Part shown: positions 16,360 to 24,235 of the stretch, piece by piece
Layout: each line of letters starts with the position of its first letter
Numbering within the stretch: position 1 is the stretch's first letter
Origin: Streptomyces sp. R33
GTDB taxonomy: Bacteria > Actinomycetota > Actinomycetes > Streptomycetales > Streptomycetaceae
Reading direction: 5' to 3'
Assembly (NCBI RefSeq): GCF_041200175.1
Contig: NZ_CP165727.1
Span: forward strand, 6,761,501-6,825,500
DNA: 64,000 nucleotides
Notes under the pieces: generated by a model
The model's input: only the letters and a program-made list of their open reading frames with translations
The model's database searches: none
Told to the model about the DNA's origin: nothing
Made by a program: the position numbers and the translations under genes

Positions 16360-17599
16360 TCTGGGCGGCGGCGATGCCCAGCGCGACGATCAGCGTCACC
16401 ACGACGAACACGATCAGTCGCTGCCGCATCAGTCTGGGGTCCGGCCGAGACGACCGCCGGCCCGTGCCCGTCGTGCGCGGGGCCGGGCGGCCGCCCGTAC
16501 GCCCCGCCGTCGGCCGGGAGGACGGACCGCCCGGGTTCCGCGAGGACGAGGGCCGCGAGGACGAAGGCCGTGCGCCGGAGGGACGGGAGTGCGGCCCGCT
16601 GTCCGGGCCCCGGCCCTGCCCCTGTCCCTGGTTCGGCGCCTGGGGCGCGGGCGTGCCGCCCGTACGGCGCTCCGTGCGCTGGTCGGCGTACGCATCGGCC
16701 CGCTCCGCCGACCGTCCGGTGGGCCGCTCGGTCCGTGCGCGCTGCACCGGCGGGCGCCCGTCGGACAGCCCCTGCGCCTCGCGGGCCGCGATCTCCTTCA
16801 GCCGCATCGACAGCTGCAGCGTGCTGGGCCGCTCCTCGGGATCCTTGGCCAGGCAGGCCTGTACGAGGGGCGCGAGCGCGTCCGGGACCCCGACCAGATG
16901 CGGCTCCTCGTGCACCACGCGGTACAGCATGACCTCGGAACTGCCGTGGCCGAAGGGCGAGTCGGCGGTCGCCGCGTAGGCGAGGGTGGCGCCCAGCGCG
17001 AAGACGTCGGTGGCCGGGGTGACGGCCGCCCCGCGCACCTGTTCGGGTGCGAGGAAGCCGGGGGAGCCGACGGCCGTGCCCACGTGGGTGAGGGTGCTCG
17101 CACCGGTGGCCCAGGCGATCCCGAAGTCGATGATCCGGGGGCCCTTGGGGGACAGAAGAATGTTCGAGGGCTTGAGATCGCGGTGGACGACCCCCGCCTC
17201 GTGCACGGCGACCAGTCCCTCGGAGAGCGCGGCACCGATCGCGGCGATCTGCGCGGCCGAAAGCGGACCCTCCTCCGCCACCTTGTCGTGCAGGGACGGG
17301 CCGGGCACGTACTGCGTTGCGAACCACGGCCGCTCCGCCTCCAGGTCCGCGGCCACCAGGCGCGCGGTGCACCCGCCGCGGATCCGCCGGGCGGCGGACA
17401 CCTCGCGCGCGAAGCGCGAGCGGAACTCCTGGTCCTCGGCCAGATCAGGCCGGATCACCTTGAGGGCGACACGCTGGCCGCGCCGGTCGGACCCCAGGTA
17501 GACCACGCCCATACCGCCGGCACCGAGCCGTCGGTGCAGCCTGAATGAGCCGACGACACGCGGGTCCTCGCGCCGGAGCCGCATCATCGCCATGTCCAC
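16352..17599 (-). CDS. tail-anchored Ser/Thr protein kinase (PknB-like)
   Basis: 415 residues. The Hanks-type kinase domain spans about 17-275: glycine loop GAGGMGVVYLG (26-36), catalytic Lys 47 in VALKVI, HRDLKPSN from residue 139, and DFG at 158-160. A long basic Ser/Pro/Gly/Arg-rich linker (about 280-385) follows, then one membrane helix (about 392-411) ending four to five residues before the stop. It has no extracellular sensor such as PASTA repeats, so any signal must come through partners or the linker. Start choice among GTG 17599 and the ATGs at 17593 and 17587/17584 is open. Confidence 0.92.
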   Translation of the reverse strand: MDMAMMRLRREDPRVVGSFRLHRRLGAGGMGVVYLGSDRRGQRVALKVIRPDLAEDQEFRSRFAREVSAARRIRGGCTARLVAADLEAERPWFATQYVPGPSLHDKVAEEGPLSAAQIAAIGAALSEGLVAVHEAGVVHRDLKPSNILLSPKGPRIIDFGIAWATGASTLTHVGTAVGSPGFLAPEQVRGAAVTPATDVFALGATLAYAATADSPFGHGSSEVMLYRVVHEEPHLVGVPDALAPLVQACLAKDPEERPSTLQLSMRLKEIAAREAQGLSDGRPPVQRARTERPTGRSAERADAYADQRTERRTGGTPAPQAPNQGQGQGRGPDSGPHSRPSGARPSSSRPSSSRNPGGPSSRPTAGRTGGRPAPRTTGTGRRSSRPDPRLMRQRLIVFVVVTLIVALGIAAAQKF

Positions 17600-18156
17600 C
17601 CCGCTGACCGGTCGTCCTGTTGACGTGCCACAGCTTACGGACCATCCGCCACGAGCGCTCAGAGGCCGCGCCCTCGCCCGAGGATTCGATCGTCAGTGCG
17701 GCACAGCCCACTTGAGGGTTTCTCACCCGCACGGACCCCTGTCCGTACGGCACTTGCCGGTACGGCCAAACAGCCCTGGCGCCAAGGGGATTGAGGCGCC
17801 CGCAGGGGTGGTGCGCCGGGCGCACGGCCGGCGGGCGACGCGTGCGCCGGGCCGGCGGACGAGGGGATCTTGTCCGTACCCCGCAGGCGGACACGCATGC
17901 GCGGGGAGTGACGGAAGTGAGCGAACTCACTACCCTCCGGTCATCCCCTCCGGGAAGACCCCCAATACGGGGGAGCGGTCTCCACCCAGGGGAGTACACG
18001 AGGGGTGGCCCCGTCATCCTCCTGGAGGCCTGCGAAGGGGTACGCGGGCAGGAGGCCAGGGGCCTTGCGCCCGCCTAGTGTTGAAGACAAGCGGCGGGTG
18101 GCGCACTCGTCCCCCGAGGTCACGAACCCGCCGCTGCAACCGACAGGGAGAGGACC
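17600..18156. other. 557-base divergent intergenic region
   Basis: Lies between the divergently transcribed kinase and the 61-residue small protein. It holds the AGTGA-N6-TCACT palindrome at 17916-17931 and a TAGTGT -10-like hexamer at about 18076-18081 ahead of the small gene. The open frames in it are short, lack ribosome binding sites and were not called. Confidence 0.5.
17916..17931. promoter_or_regulatory. AGTGA-N6-TCACT palindrome (BldD-like box)
   Basis: AGTGAG-CGAA-CTCACT is a perfect palindrome. It resembles the published BldD operator form AGTGA-(N)-TCACC, BldD being the c-di-GMP-dependent regulator of Streptomyces development. It could serve the divergent kinase (about 317 bases) or the small protein (about 226 bases). 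A GntR-type regulator is an alternative. Confidence 0.4.
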
Positions 18157-18342
18157 ATGGCGGACATCGCACGGCAGGGACGCAAGGCATTCGCGTTCAA
18201 CGGCCATGAGTCCGGCACGCGCCACCCACTGGTGGCCGCGGCCATGGTGCTCCCCCTGGCCGCCCTCCTGGTCTTCCTCTTCGGGGGATTCGACCAGGTG
18301 GCGGTACAGGCGTCGTCCGTGGGCGTGATGCTGGGGCGCTGA
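18157..18342 (+). CDS. 61-residue small membrane protein
   Basis: The ATG is preceded by GGGAGAGGACC, a good Shine-Dalgarno. A basic N-terminus (about 1-22, with ARQGRKAF) precedes one hydrophobic helix (about 25-48, AAAMVLPLAALLVFLFGG), then a short tail. The strong ribosome site, its own upstream gap and the terminator 90 bases downstream mark it as an independently expressed gene. I do not recognise a family with a known function. Confidence 0.7.
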   Translation: MADIARQGRKAFAFNGHESGTRHPLVAAAMVLPLAALLVFLFGGFDQVAVQASSVGVMLGR

Positions 18343-18432
18343 GCGGCGCCCCTGGTCCGGGAGAGCGGCCCGGACCGGGACATCGGCCTGTCGCACCCCG
18401 TGGGGACGGGGGCGCGACGGACGGCAGGAGAA

Positions 18433-18479
18433 GGGTGCTGCCCGTCCGACTGGGGAGTCGGACGGGCAGCACCCTTTTT
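18433..18479 (+). terminator. strong rho-independent terminator
   Basis: A perfect 19-bp stem (18433-18451 pairing with 18456-18474) with a GGGG loop, followed by TTTTT. It is the most canonical intrinsic terminator in the window and ends the transcript of the 61-residue gene. Confidence 0.92.
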
Positions 18480-18543
18480 CATGCCGTCCCGCAGTTCCGT
18501 AACCTGCTCCCGAGACGCCAGCGACGGGAGCCGTGGAGCCGCG

Positions 18544-19626
18544 ATGAACCAGGAGCCACTGCCCGCCGCCCTCGCGGCGTACGCCGGCGCGGGGCAGCAG
18601 GACGCCCCGTACGAACTCCTCGCCGAGCGGGAGGACGGGACCGTCGTGCGCTGCGGCGAGATCGTGGCCAAGGCGCACGCCGGGGACAGCGACCGCGAAG
18701 GGCTCGCCGTTCGGATGCGGATCGCCGCGGACGAGGCGCTGGCCGGGGTGCTGCTCGCCCCGCTGCGCCCCGAGGTCGGCTACCTCGGGGGCCGGCCCGT
18801 GTCCCTGTGGCCGTACGGGGCCCCGGTCGACCCGGAGCGCCCCGAGGACGCCCCGTGGGAGGCGGCCGGCCGGCTGCTGGCGGCCCTGCACCAGGTGCCC
18901 GTGCACCGGCTGCCGGGTCCGGTGCCGCCGATGCGCGGCCCGGCCAAACTGGCCCGGGCCCTGCGCCGCCTGGCGCGGGCGACGGCTCCCGGCCGGGGCG
19001 CCGGTGCCGCTGCCGCCGGTCCCGCACGGGCGGCCGGGCCCGTGGGCGTCCCCGGCGCCACCGGTGCAGCCGGTGTGGCCGGTTCGGCCGGATCCCGGCC
19101 CGGTCCCGCCCTCGTGCCCAGCCCCGCCGAGGGCCGCCCCGCCGGCGACCTCGTACGGGCCGCCGCGCGGACCCTGCCCGCCTGGGTGCGGGGGGAGGCG
19201 CCGGCGCCCCGGGGCGGGGCGCTGTGCCACGGGGACCTGCACCTCGGGCAGTTGGTCCGCGGCCCCGGACCCGACGGGGGCTGGCGGCTCATCGACGTCG
19301 ACGACCTCGGGATCGGGACCCCGGCCTGGGACCTGGCCCGGCCCGCGGCCTGGTACGCCGCCGGGCTGCTCGACACCGCCACCTGGGTCCGCTTCCTCGA
19401 CTCCTACCGCGCGGCGGGCGGCCCCGCGGCCGGGCCGGCCGGCTCCGACCCCTGGCCGGAACTGGACCTCGCCGCCCGGGCGCTGACCGTACAGACCGCT
19501 GCTCTGGCCCTGGCCAAATCGGCAGAAAACCACCGCCGACTCGACGACGTGGAACGGCTGATGGTGGACTCCTGTGCCCGAATCGCCACCCTCCCGCCCG
19601 ACTTGGAGCCGCAGGCTCCGTCGTAG
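18544..19626 (+). CDS. aminoglycoside phosphotransferase-family kinase-fold protein
   Basis: A 360-residue protein of the APH/choline-kinase superfamily. The catalytic loop is CHGDLHLGQL (about residues 227-236, with Gln in the usual Asn position), and the metal-binding Asp is in LIDVDDLGIG. The N-terminal ATP lobe is poorly conserved. A Gly/Ala/Pro-rich insert sits at about 145-195. ATG 18544 has a GGAG-type site upstream. The phosphate acceptor is unknown; antibiotic, sugar or metabolite are all possible, and it should not be read as a proven resistance gene. Confidence 0.8.
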   Translation: MNQEPLPAALAAYAGAGQQDAPYELLAEREDGTVVRCGEIVAKAHAGDSDREGLAVRMRIAADEALAGVLLAPLRPEVGYLGGRPVSLWPYGAPVDPERPEDAPWEAAGRLLAALHQVPVHRLPGPVPPMRGPAKLARALRRLARATAPGRGAGAAAAGPARAAGPVGVPGATGAAGVAGSAGSRPGPALVPSPAEGRPAGDLVRAAARTLPAWVRGEAPAPRGGALCHGDLHLGQLVRGPGPDGGWRLIDVDDLGIGTPAWDLARPAAWYAAGLLDTATWVRFLDSYRAAGGPAAGPAGSDPWPELDLAARALTVQTAALALAKSAENHRRLDDVERLMVDSCARIATLPPDLEPQAPS

Positions 19627-19691
19627 GGTGAGCTTCACGCCACCGGGCATGCATCCGGTGTCGAAGCAGACGGCGAGGAGTTGATCCGGTC

Positions 19692-19997
19692 ATGCAGTGT
19701 CCGAAGTGTCACGCGATGATGCACACCTACAACCGCAACGGTGTCCAGATCGAGCAGTGCAGCAACTGCCGCGGCATCTTCCTCGACTACGGCGAGCTGG
19801 AGGCGCTGACCCGCCTGGAGTCCCAGTACACCGGCGGCCAGTACGGCCAGGTCCCGCCGCCCGCCGCGCCGCCGGCCCCCTACCCGGCCGCGCACGCCCC
19901 CGCCCCCGCCTGGGGTGCCCCGCAGCACGGCGGGCACGGCCACGGTCACCACGGCCACCACAAGGGCGGCTTCGGGCGGATGCTCTTCTCCTCCTGA
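19692..19997 (+). CDS. TFIIB-type zinc-ribbon protein
   Basis: A 101-residue protein. The N-terminus is a zf-TFIIB-like ribbon with CPKC (residues 3-6) and CSNC (about 24-27), followed by RGIFLDYGELEAL, the typical stretch of this small family. The second half is Pro/Ala-rich and ends in a His/Gly-rich run that could bind metal. A GAGGAG lies 12-18 bases before the ATG. Function is unknown. Confidence 0.85.
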   Translation: MQCPKCHAMMHTYNRNGVQIEQCSNCRGIFLDYGELEALTRLESQYTGGQYGQVPPPAAPPAPYPAAHAPAPAWGAPQHGGHGHGHHGHHKGGFGRMLFSS

Positions 19998-20031
19998 GCC
20001 GCCTCCACAGCGCAGAAGCCCTGGCGCAACG

Positions 20032-20067
20032 CAGAAGCCCCGGCCGTCGAGACGGCCGGGGCTTCTG
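20032..20067. terminator. bidirectional terminator between zinc-ribbon gene and tRNA operon
   Basis: CAGAAGCCCCGGCCGT (20032-20047) and its perfect complement (20052-20067) flank a CGAG loop. It sits after the plus-strand zinc-ribbon gene and immediately beyond the 3' end of the minus-strand tRNA operon, so it can serve both. Confidence 0.75.
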
Positions 20068-20074
20068 GAGGTGG

Positions 20075-20146
20075 TGCGCGATACTGGGATTGAACCAGTG
20101 ACCTCTTCCGTGTCAGGGAAGCGCTCTCCCGCTGAGCTAATCGCGC
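20075..20146 (-). tRNA. tRNA-Val (GAC), copy 3 in transcript order 5
   Basis: 72-nt cloverleaf: acceptor GCGCGAT/ATCGCGC, anticodon stem CTTCC/GGAAG with loop CTGACAC giving anticodon GAC, and T-arm with GGTTCAATC. Discriminator A, and CCA is encoded directly after it (20072-20074). Last gene of the minus-strand tRNA operon. Confidence 0.95.
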
Positions 20147-20196
20147 GGGGCCACGGTGCGAAACCGCAGGTGGAGCAAGGTGGTGCAGATACTGCG

Positions 20197-20268
20197 TGCG
20201 CGATACTGGGATTGAACCAGTGACCTCTTCCGTGTCAGGGAAGCGCTCTCCCGCTGAGCTAATCGCGC
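20197..20268 (-). tRNA. tRNA-Val (GAC), second tandem copy
   Basis: Identical in the mature region to the copy at 20075-20146: same acceptor GCGCGAT and anticodon GAC. CCA is not encoded after this copy. Separated from the next copy by 50 bases. Confidence 0.95.
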
Positions 20269-20286
20269 GGGGTCCTTGCGGACCAG

Positions 20287-20358
20287 TGGACGATACTGGG
20301 ATTGAACCAGTGACCTCTTCCGTGTCAGGGAAGCGCTCTCCCGCTGAGCTAATCGTCC
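20287..20358 (-). tRNA. tRNA-Val (GAC), first tandem copy with altered acceptor stem
   Basis: Same body and GAC anticodon as the other two copies, but the acceptor stem is GGACGAT/ATCGTCC, with compensatory changes in both strands. CCA is not encoded. Only 18 bases separate it from the following copy. Confidence 0.94.
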
Positions 20359-20362
20359 TTGG

Positions 20363-20433
20363 AGGTGGAGACGGGATTTGAACCCGTGTAGACGGCTTTG
20401 CAGGCCGTTGCCTCGCCTCTCGGCCACTCCACC
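20363..20433 (-). tRNA. tRNA-Cys (GCA)
   Basis: 71-nt cloverleaf with acceptor GGTGGAG/CTCCACC, anticodon stem ACGGC/GCCGT and loop CTGCAAA giving GCA. Discriminator is T and CCA is encoded (20360-20362). It lies between tRNA-Gly and the tRNA-Val copies. Confidence 0.94.
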
Positions 20434-20471
20434 TGGAGCTGCAGGGGTTCTCGGGAAGATCCCCCACTTCG

Positions 20472-20544
<73 letters not shown>

Positions 20545-20599
20545 AGGTCACCGTGTTCGCTCCGGGGTTTTCCCCCTTCGCTCCCTGGCGACGTGTTGA

Positions 20600-20627
20600 A
20601 CTCTAGCGGATTCCCGGGCCAGCTCAA
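20600..20627 (-). promoter_or_regulatory. promoter of the tRNA-Gly-Cys-Val-Val-Val operon
   Basis: On the minus strand TTGAGC (20627-20622) and TAGAGT (20605-20600) are separated by 16 bases, a good match to the vegetative sigma consensus. The -10 ends 55 bases before the first tRNA. Confidence 0.65.
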
Positions 20628-20711
20628 AAACGCGTTTCCGCAGCGTGCTGCCGCTCGATCACCACCGGTCACCCGGCAGTCACCTCACCGGCGCCGCGGC
20701 GTCACCGGTCA

Positions 20712-20717
20712 TAGACT
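20712..20717 (+). promoter_or_regulatory. -10 element of leaderless pabB-like gene
   Basis: TAGACT ends exactly 7 bases before the GTG start at 20725 and no Shine-Dalgarno is present, the signature of leaderless transcription. Confidence 0.55.
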
Positions 20718-20724
20718 CGCAGCC

Positions 20725-21780
20725 GTGCACGACCTGCTCCCCCTGGCCCGCTTCGGCGGCCTCCTCGCGACCGACCTCCGAGACGTCACCAGCGACCCCT
20801 CCGCCCTCGACTCGACCGGCTTCTGGGCGGTGTCCGCGGACTTCGAGGGGCGTCTGGTCTGCGCCCGCTTCGGCGACGTACGCCCCGACCCGGTCCCGGC
20901 GCCCGTCGCGGGAGCCTGGCGCGGCCCCGCCGCCGACCGGTGGTCCTCCTCCCTGGACCGCGCGGCCTACACGGCCGGCGTACGCCGCATCCGCGAGTAC
21001 ATCGCCGCGGGGGAGGTCTACCAGGCCAACCTCTGCCGCGTGATGTCCGCGCCGCTGCCCAACCCGGACCGCGCCGACGTCGACGCCCTCACGGCGCTGC
21101 TCGCGCGCGGCAACCCGGCCCCGTATGCAGGAACGATTCGCCTCCCGGCCCACGGCGTCGAGATCGCCACCGCGTCCCCCGAGCTCTACCTGCGCCGGGC
21201 CGGCCGCCACGTCGAGTCCGGTCCCATCAAGGGCACCGGCCGCACCGCCGCGGACCTCCAGCCCAAGGACCACGCCGAGAACGTGATGATCGTGGACCTC
21301 GTGCGCAACGACCTCGGGCGGGTCTGCGCCACCGGCTCCGTCGCCGTCCCCGAACTGTGCGCCGTCGAGGAGCACCCGGGCCTGGTCCACCTCGTCTCCA
21401 CCGTCAGCGGCGAACTCGCCGACGGCGCCGGCTGGCCCGAGCTGCTCGCGGCCACCTTCCCGCCCGGCTCCGTCACCGGTGCACCCAAGTCCTCCGCGCT
21501 GCGGATCATCGAGTCCCTCGAGACCGCCCCCCGCGGCCCCTACTGCGGGGGCATCGGCTGGGTCGACGCCGACCGCGGCACGGCCGAGCTCGCCGTCGGC
21601 ATCCGCACCTTCTGGATCGACCGCCAGGGCCCGGGCGGCCCGCGCCTGCTCTTCGGCACCGGCGCCGGCATCACCTGGGGCTCCGACCCCGAACGCGAAT
21701 GGGCCGAGACCGAACTGAAGGCCGCCCGGCTCCTGCGGGTAGCGTCAGGGGCCCATGAGGTGACTGGTACCCCTGGGTGA
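20725..21780 (+). CDS. pabB: aminodeoxychorismate synthase component I-like (chorismate-binding enzyme)
   Basis: A 351-residue chorismate-binding enzyme. Family motifs are present: GEVYQANLCR (about 95-104), GPIKGTGRTAADL (about 168-180), VMIVDLVRNDLGRVC (about 188-202), GSVTGAPK (about 247-254). It is shorter than anthranilate synthase TrpE because the N-terminal half is reduced, as in stand-alone PabB. The frame is open 109 codons upstream through tRNA genes, so GTG 20725 is used. The adjacent class IV aminotransferase fits a two-step 4-aminobenzoate (folate) route. Without biochemical data, isochorismate or anthranilate activity is not fully excluded. Confidence 0.85.
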   Translation: MHDLLPLARFGGLLATDLRDVTSDPSALDSTGFWAVSADFEGRLVCARFGDVRPDPVPAPVAGAWRGPAADRWSSSLDRAAYTAGVRRIREYIAAGEVYQANLCRVMSAPLPNPDRADVDALTALLARGNPAPYAGTIRLPAHGVEIATASPELYLRRAGRHVESGPIKGTGRTAADLQPKDHAENVMIVDLVRNDLGRVCATGSVAVPELCAVEEHPGLVHLVSTVSGELADGAGWPELLAATFPPGSVTGAPKSSALRIIESLETAPRGPYCGGIGWVDADRGTAELAVGIRTFWIDRQGPGGPRLLFGTGAGITWGSDPEREWAETELKAARLLRVASGAHEVTGTPG

Positions 21781-21796
21781 GCGGAGGGATCGTACG

Positions 21797-22621
21797 GTGA
21801 GGATCTGGCTCGACGGCGCGCTGCGGGACGCCGACAGCGCACAGGTGTCCGTGTTCGACCACGGGCTGACCGTGGGCGACGGGGTGTTCGAGACGCTGAA
21901 GGCGGAGCGGGGCACGGCCTTCGCGCTCACCCGGCATCTGGACCGGCTGACCCGCTCGGCCCGGGGTCTCGGACTTCCCGACCCCGACCTGGACGAGGTG
22001 CGCCGGGCCTGCGCGGCCGTCATGGAGGCCAACCCGATGCCGCTCGGCCGGCTGCGCATCACGTACACCGGCGGTGTCTCCCCGCTCGGCTCCGACCGCG
22101 GGGAGTCCGGCCCCACCCTGGTCGTGGCCGTCGGCGAGACCGCCCGCCGGCCCGACACCACCGCCGTGATCACCGTGCCCTGGGTCCGCAACGAGCGCTC
22201 CGCCGTGACCGGTCTGAAGACCACCTCGTACGCGGAGAACGTCGTCGCGCTGGCCGCCGCCCACCGGTCCGGGGCCTCCGAGGCCCTGTTCGCGAACACC
22301 GTCGGGCGGCTCTGCGAGGGCACCGGCTCCAACGTGTTCGTCGTGCTCGACGGGGAGCTGCACACGCCGCCCGTCGCCTCCGGCTGCCTGGCCGGCATCA
22401 CCCGCGCCCTGGTCGTGGAGTGGGCCGGGGCCAAGGAGACGGACCTGCCCTTCGAGGCGCTCGAGCAGGCCGAGGAGATCTTCCTGACCTCCACGCTGCG
22501 CGATGTCCAGGCAGTCCACCGGGTCGACGACCGCACGACGGCCGCGGCCGTGCCGGGACCCGTCACGGCCGAGGCGATGCGGATCTTCGACGCGCGCTCC
22601 GGCGAGGACCTGGACCCGTGA
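21797..22621 (+). CDS. pabC: aminodeoxychorismate lyase / class IV aminotransferase
   Basis: A 274-residue PLP enzyme of fold type IV. VFDHGLTVGDGVFETL (about 18-33) and the PLP-lysine segment TGLKTTSYAENV (about 138-149) are characteristic, with EGTGSNVF near 175. It starts at GTG 21797 with GGAGGG 9 bases upstream, 16 bases after the pabB-like stop, so the two are co-transcribed. Context favours 4-amino-4-deoxychorismate lyase over a branched-chain or D-amino-acid aminotransferase. Confidence 0.85.
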   Translation: MRIWLDGALRDADSAQVSVFDHGLTVGDGVFETLKAERGTAFALTRHLDRLTRSARGLGLPDPDLDEVRRACAAVMEANPMPLGRLRITYTGGVSPLGSDRGESGPTLVVAVGETARRPDTTAVITVPWVRNERSAVTGLKTTSYAENVVALAAAHRSGASEALFANTVGRLCEGTGSNVFVVLDGELHTPPVASGCLAGITRALVVEWAGAKETDLPFEALEQAEEIFLTSTLRDVQAVHRVDDRTTAAAVPGPVTAEAMRIFDARSGEDLDP

Positions 22622-22628
22622 GCCCCGT

Positions 22629-22658
22629 GCCGCCCCCGCCGCGTCGGGGGCGGGCGGC
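22629..22658 (+). terminator. GC-rich hairpin after pabC
   Basis: An imperfect inverted repeat (GCCGCCCCCG against CGGGGGCGGGCGGC) begins 8 bases after the stop codon. No T-run follows; a weak terminator at best. Confidence 0.4.
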
Positions 22659-22702
22659 CGGACTGCCCCGTTAAAGGCTGTCGCACGGCCCGCAGGGCGG
22701 GG

Positions 22703-22708
22703 TAGAAC
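22703..22708 (+). promoter_or_regulatory. -10 element of leaderless acetyltransferase gene
   Basis: TAGAAC ends 7 bases before ATG 22716 with no Shine-Dalgarno between them. Confidence 0.5.
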
Positions 22709-22715
22709 TCGACTG

Positions 22716-23540
22716 ATGACCACCACCCTGCGGCCGAGCGGGCCGCTTCAGCAGAGCACCGGGGGCGCGCGGTCGCGCCCGTACGAGATCCGGGTCAACA
22801 GCAGGCGCGTCGGTACGCTGATGGTCGCCTGCGACACGCCCTTCGGGCCGACGGTCGGGGAGATCCGCGACCTCGCCGTCGACGAGCCCGACCGGCGGCG
22901 CGGCCGTGCCACGGTCGGGGCGCTCGCCGCCGAGGAGGTGCTGCGCGGCTGGGGCTGCCGCCGCGTCCGGGTCTCCGTACCCGCCGACTCGGCGGGAGGC
23001 CTGCGGATGGCGCAGGCGCTCGGGTACGCCGAGTACAGCCGCATCATGGCCAAGGAGCTGCCCGCGGAGCCGCCCCGGCTCCGGGAGGGGGTCCTCGGCC
23101 GCCCCATGACGGAGGCCGAGTACGAGGTCTGGCTCGGCGACGCGATCGACGGCTACACCGCGGACTGGACCAGCCGGGGCATGCCGGAGGAAGCCGCGCG
23201 GGCGAAGTCGGAGGCCGACCACGCACGCCAGCTGCCGCACGGACTGGCCACGGAGGGCACCACCCTCTGCGTCCTCGAGGCGGCGGGCGCCCCGGTCGGC
23301 CACGTGTGGGTGGCGCCGGCCGGGCAGGGCGCGTACGTCTTCGACGTCGCGGTCGCCGAAGAGCACCGGGGCCGTGGGTACGGCCGCGACCTGATGCTCC
23401 TCGCCGAGCGCGAGGCCCTCGCCACGGGCCACCGCACCCTCGGACTCCAGGTCTTCGCCGGCAACACCCCGGCCCTGCGGCTCTACGAGTCCCTCGGCTA
23501 CCGGACGACCGACGTCAACTACGCCAAGGATCTGCTCTGA
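22716..23540 (+). CDS. GNAT acetyltransferase with two GNAT-like halves
   Basis: A 274-residue protein with two acetyltransferase-like domains. The first (about 15-105) has EIRDLAVDEPDRRRGRATVGALAAEEVL; the second (about 130-274) has VFDVAVAEEHRGRGYGRDLML and NTPALRLYESLGY. The second has the better acetyl-CoA site. A longer open frame upstream overlaps pabC but homology and the TAGAAC box support ATG 22716. The substrate is unknown. Confidence 0.85.
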   Translation: MTTTLRPSGPLQQSTGGARSRPYEIRVNSRRVGTLMVACDTPFGPTVGEIRDLAVDEPDRRRGRATVGALAAEEVLRGWGCRRVRVSVPADSAGGLRMAQALGYAEYSRIMAKELPAEPPRLREGVLGRPMTEAEYEVWLGDAIDGYTADWTSRGMPEEAARAKSEADHARQLPHGLATEGTTLCVLEAAGAPVGHVWVAPAGQGAYVFDVAVAEEHRGRGYGRDLMLLAEREALATGHRTLGLQVFAGNTPALRLYESLGYRTTDVNYAKDLL

Positions 23541-23550
23541 GGGGTGCCGG

Positions 23551-24054
23551 CTAGCCGTTGCCGGCGGCCAGCAGGCGGTCCGCGATCTCCTCGATGCGGG
23601 CGCGCAGTCCCTCCTGGCTCTTGCCGCCGTCGAGGCGCTCGCCACCGATCACGTACGTCGGGGTGCCGGTCACCCCGATCGCCTTGCCCTCGGCCTGGTC
23701 GGCGTCGACGATCAGGATGTGCCGGCCGTCGATCAGGGCGGTGTCGAACTCCTCGGCGTCGAGGCCGAGTTCACGCGCGACGTCCAGCAGTACGGCCTCG
23801 CCGCGCTCGCCGAGCTCCGCGGTGCGGGCCAGTACGGCCTCCACGTACGGCCAGGCCCGGCCCTGCTCTGCGGCCTCCTCGGCGGCCTGCGCCGCGGCGA
23901 AGGCGTGCTTGTGCTTCTCCAGCGGGAAGTGGCGCAGCCGGATGTCCAGCCGGTCGCCGTAGCGGGCCCGCAGGGCGTGTACGTCGCCCAGGGCGCGGTG
24001 GCAGTCCGGGCACTGGAGTTCGCACCAGACGTCGAGGATCACGGAATCGGTCAT
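23551..24054 (-). CDS. DsbA-family thioredoxin-fold protein (FrnE-like)
   Basis: 167 residues, thioredoxin fold with an inserted helical domain. The redox motif CPDC is at residues 15-18 and the cis-Pro loop is GVTGTPTYVIGG near 130. There is no signal peptide, so it is cytoplasmic, as in the FrnE/2-hydroxychromene isomerase-like group. It is convergent with the acetyltransferase gene, with only 10 bases between stops. The start ATG 24054 is where similarity begins; the frame stays open far upstream without meaning. Confidence 0.88.
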   Translation of the reverse strand: MTDSVILDVWCELQCPDCHRALGDVHALRARYGDRLDIRLRHFPLEKHKHAFAAAQAAEEAAEQGRAWPYVEAVLARTAELGERGEAVLLDVARELGLDAEEFDTALIDGRHILIVDADQAEGKAIGVTGTPTYVIGGERLDGGKSQEGLRARIEEIADRLLAAGNG

Positions 24055-24235
24055 GCGGACAGTCTCCCAGCCGGCGGGCGCCGCCACCGAAGCGGACCTT
24101 CCGCCGCCGCCCTGAGGAGGAGGCGCGACCCCGAGATCTCCCGGAGATCGGTCCGGGATCCGCTCGGGACATGGCCGCTGCGGCGGTGCCCGGTGCAGGA
24201 TGGAAGGGACAGTTCGCCCACCCCTGGAGGACCGC

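Noticed and set aside
18544..19626. Aminoglycoside resistance gene
   Set aside because: Only the phosphotransferase fold is supported; the N-terminal half and context give no evidence for antibiotic substrates.
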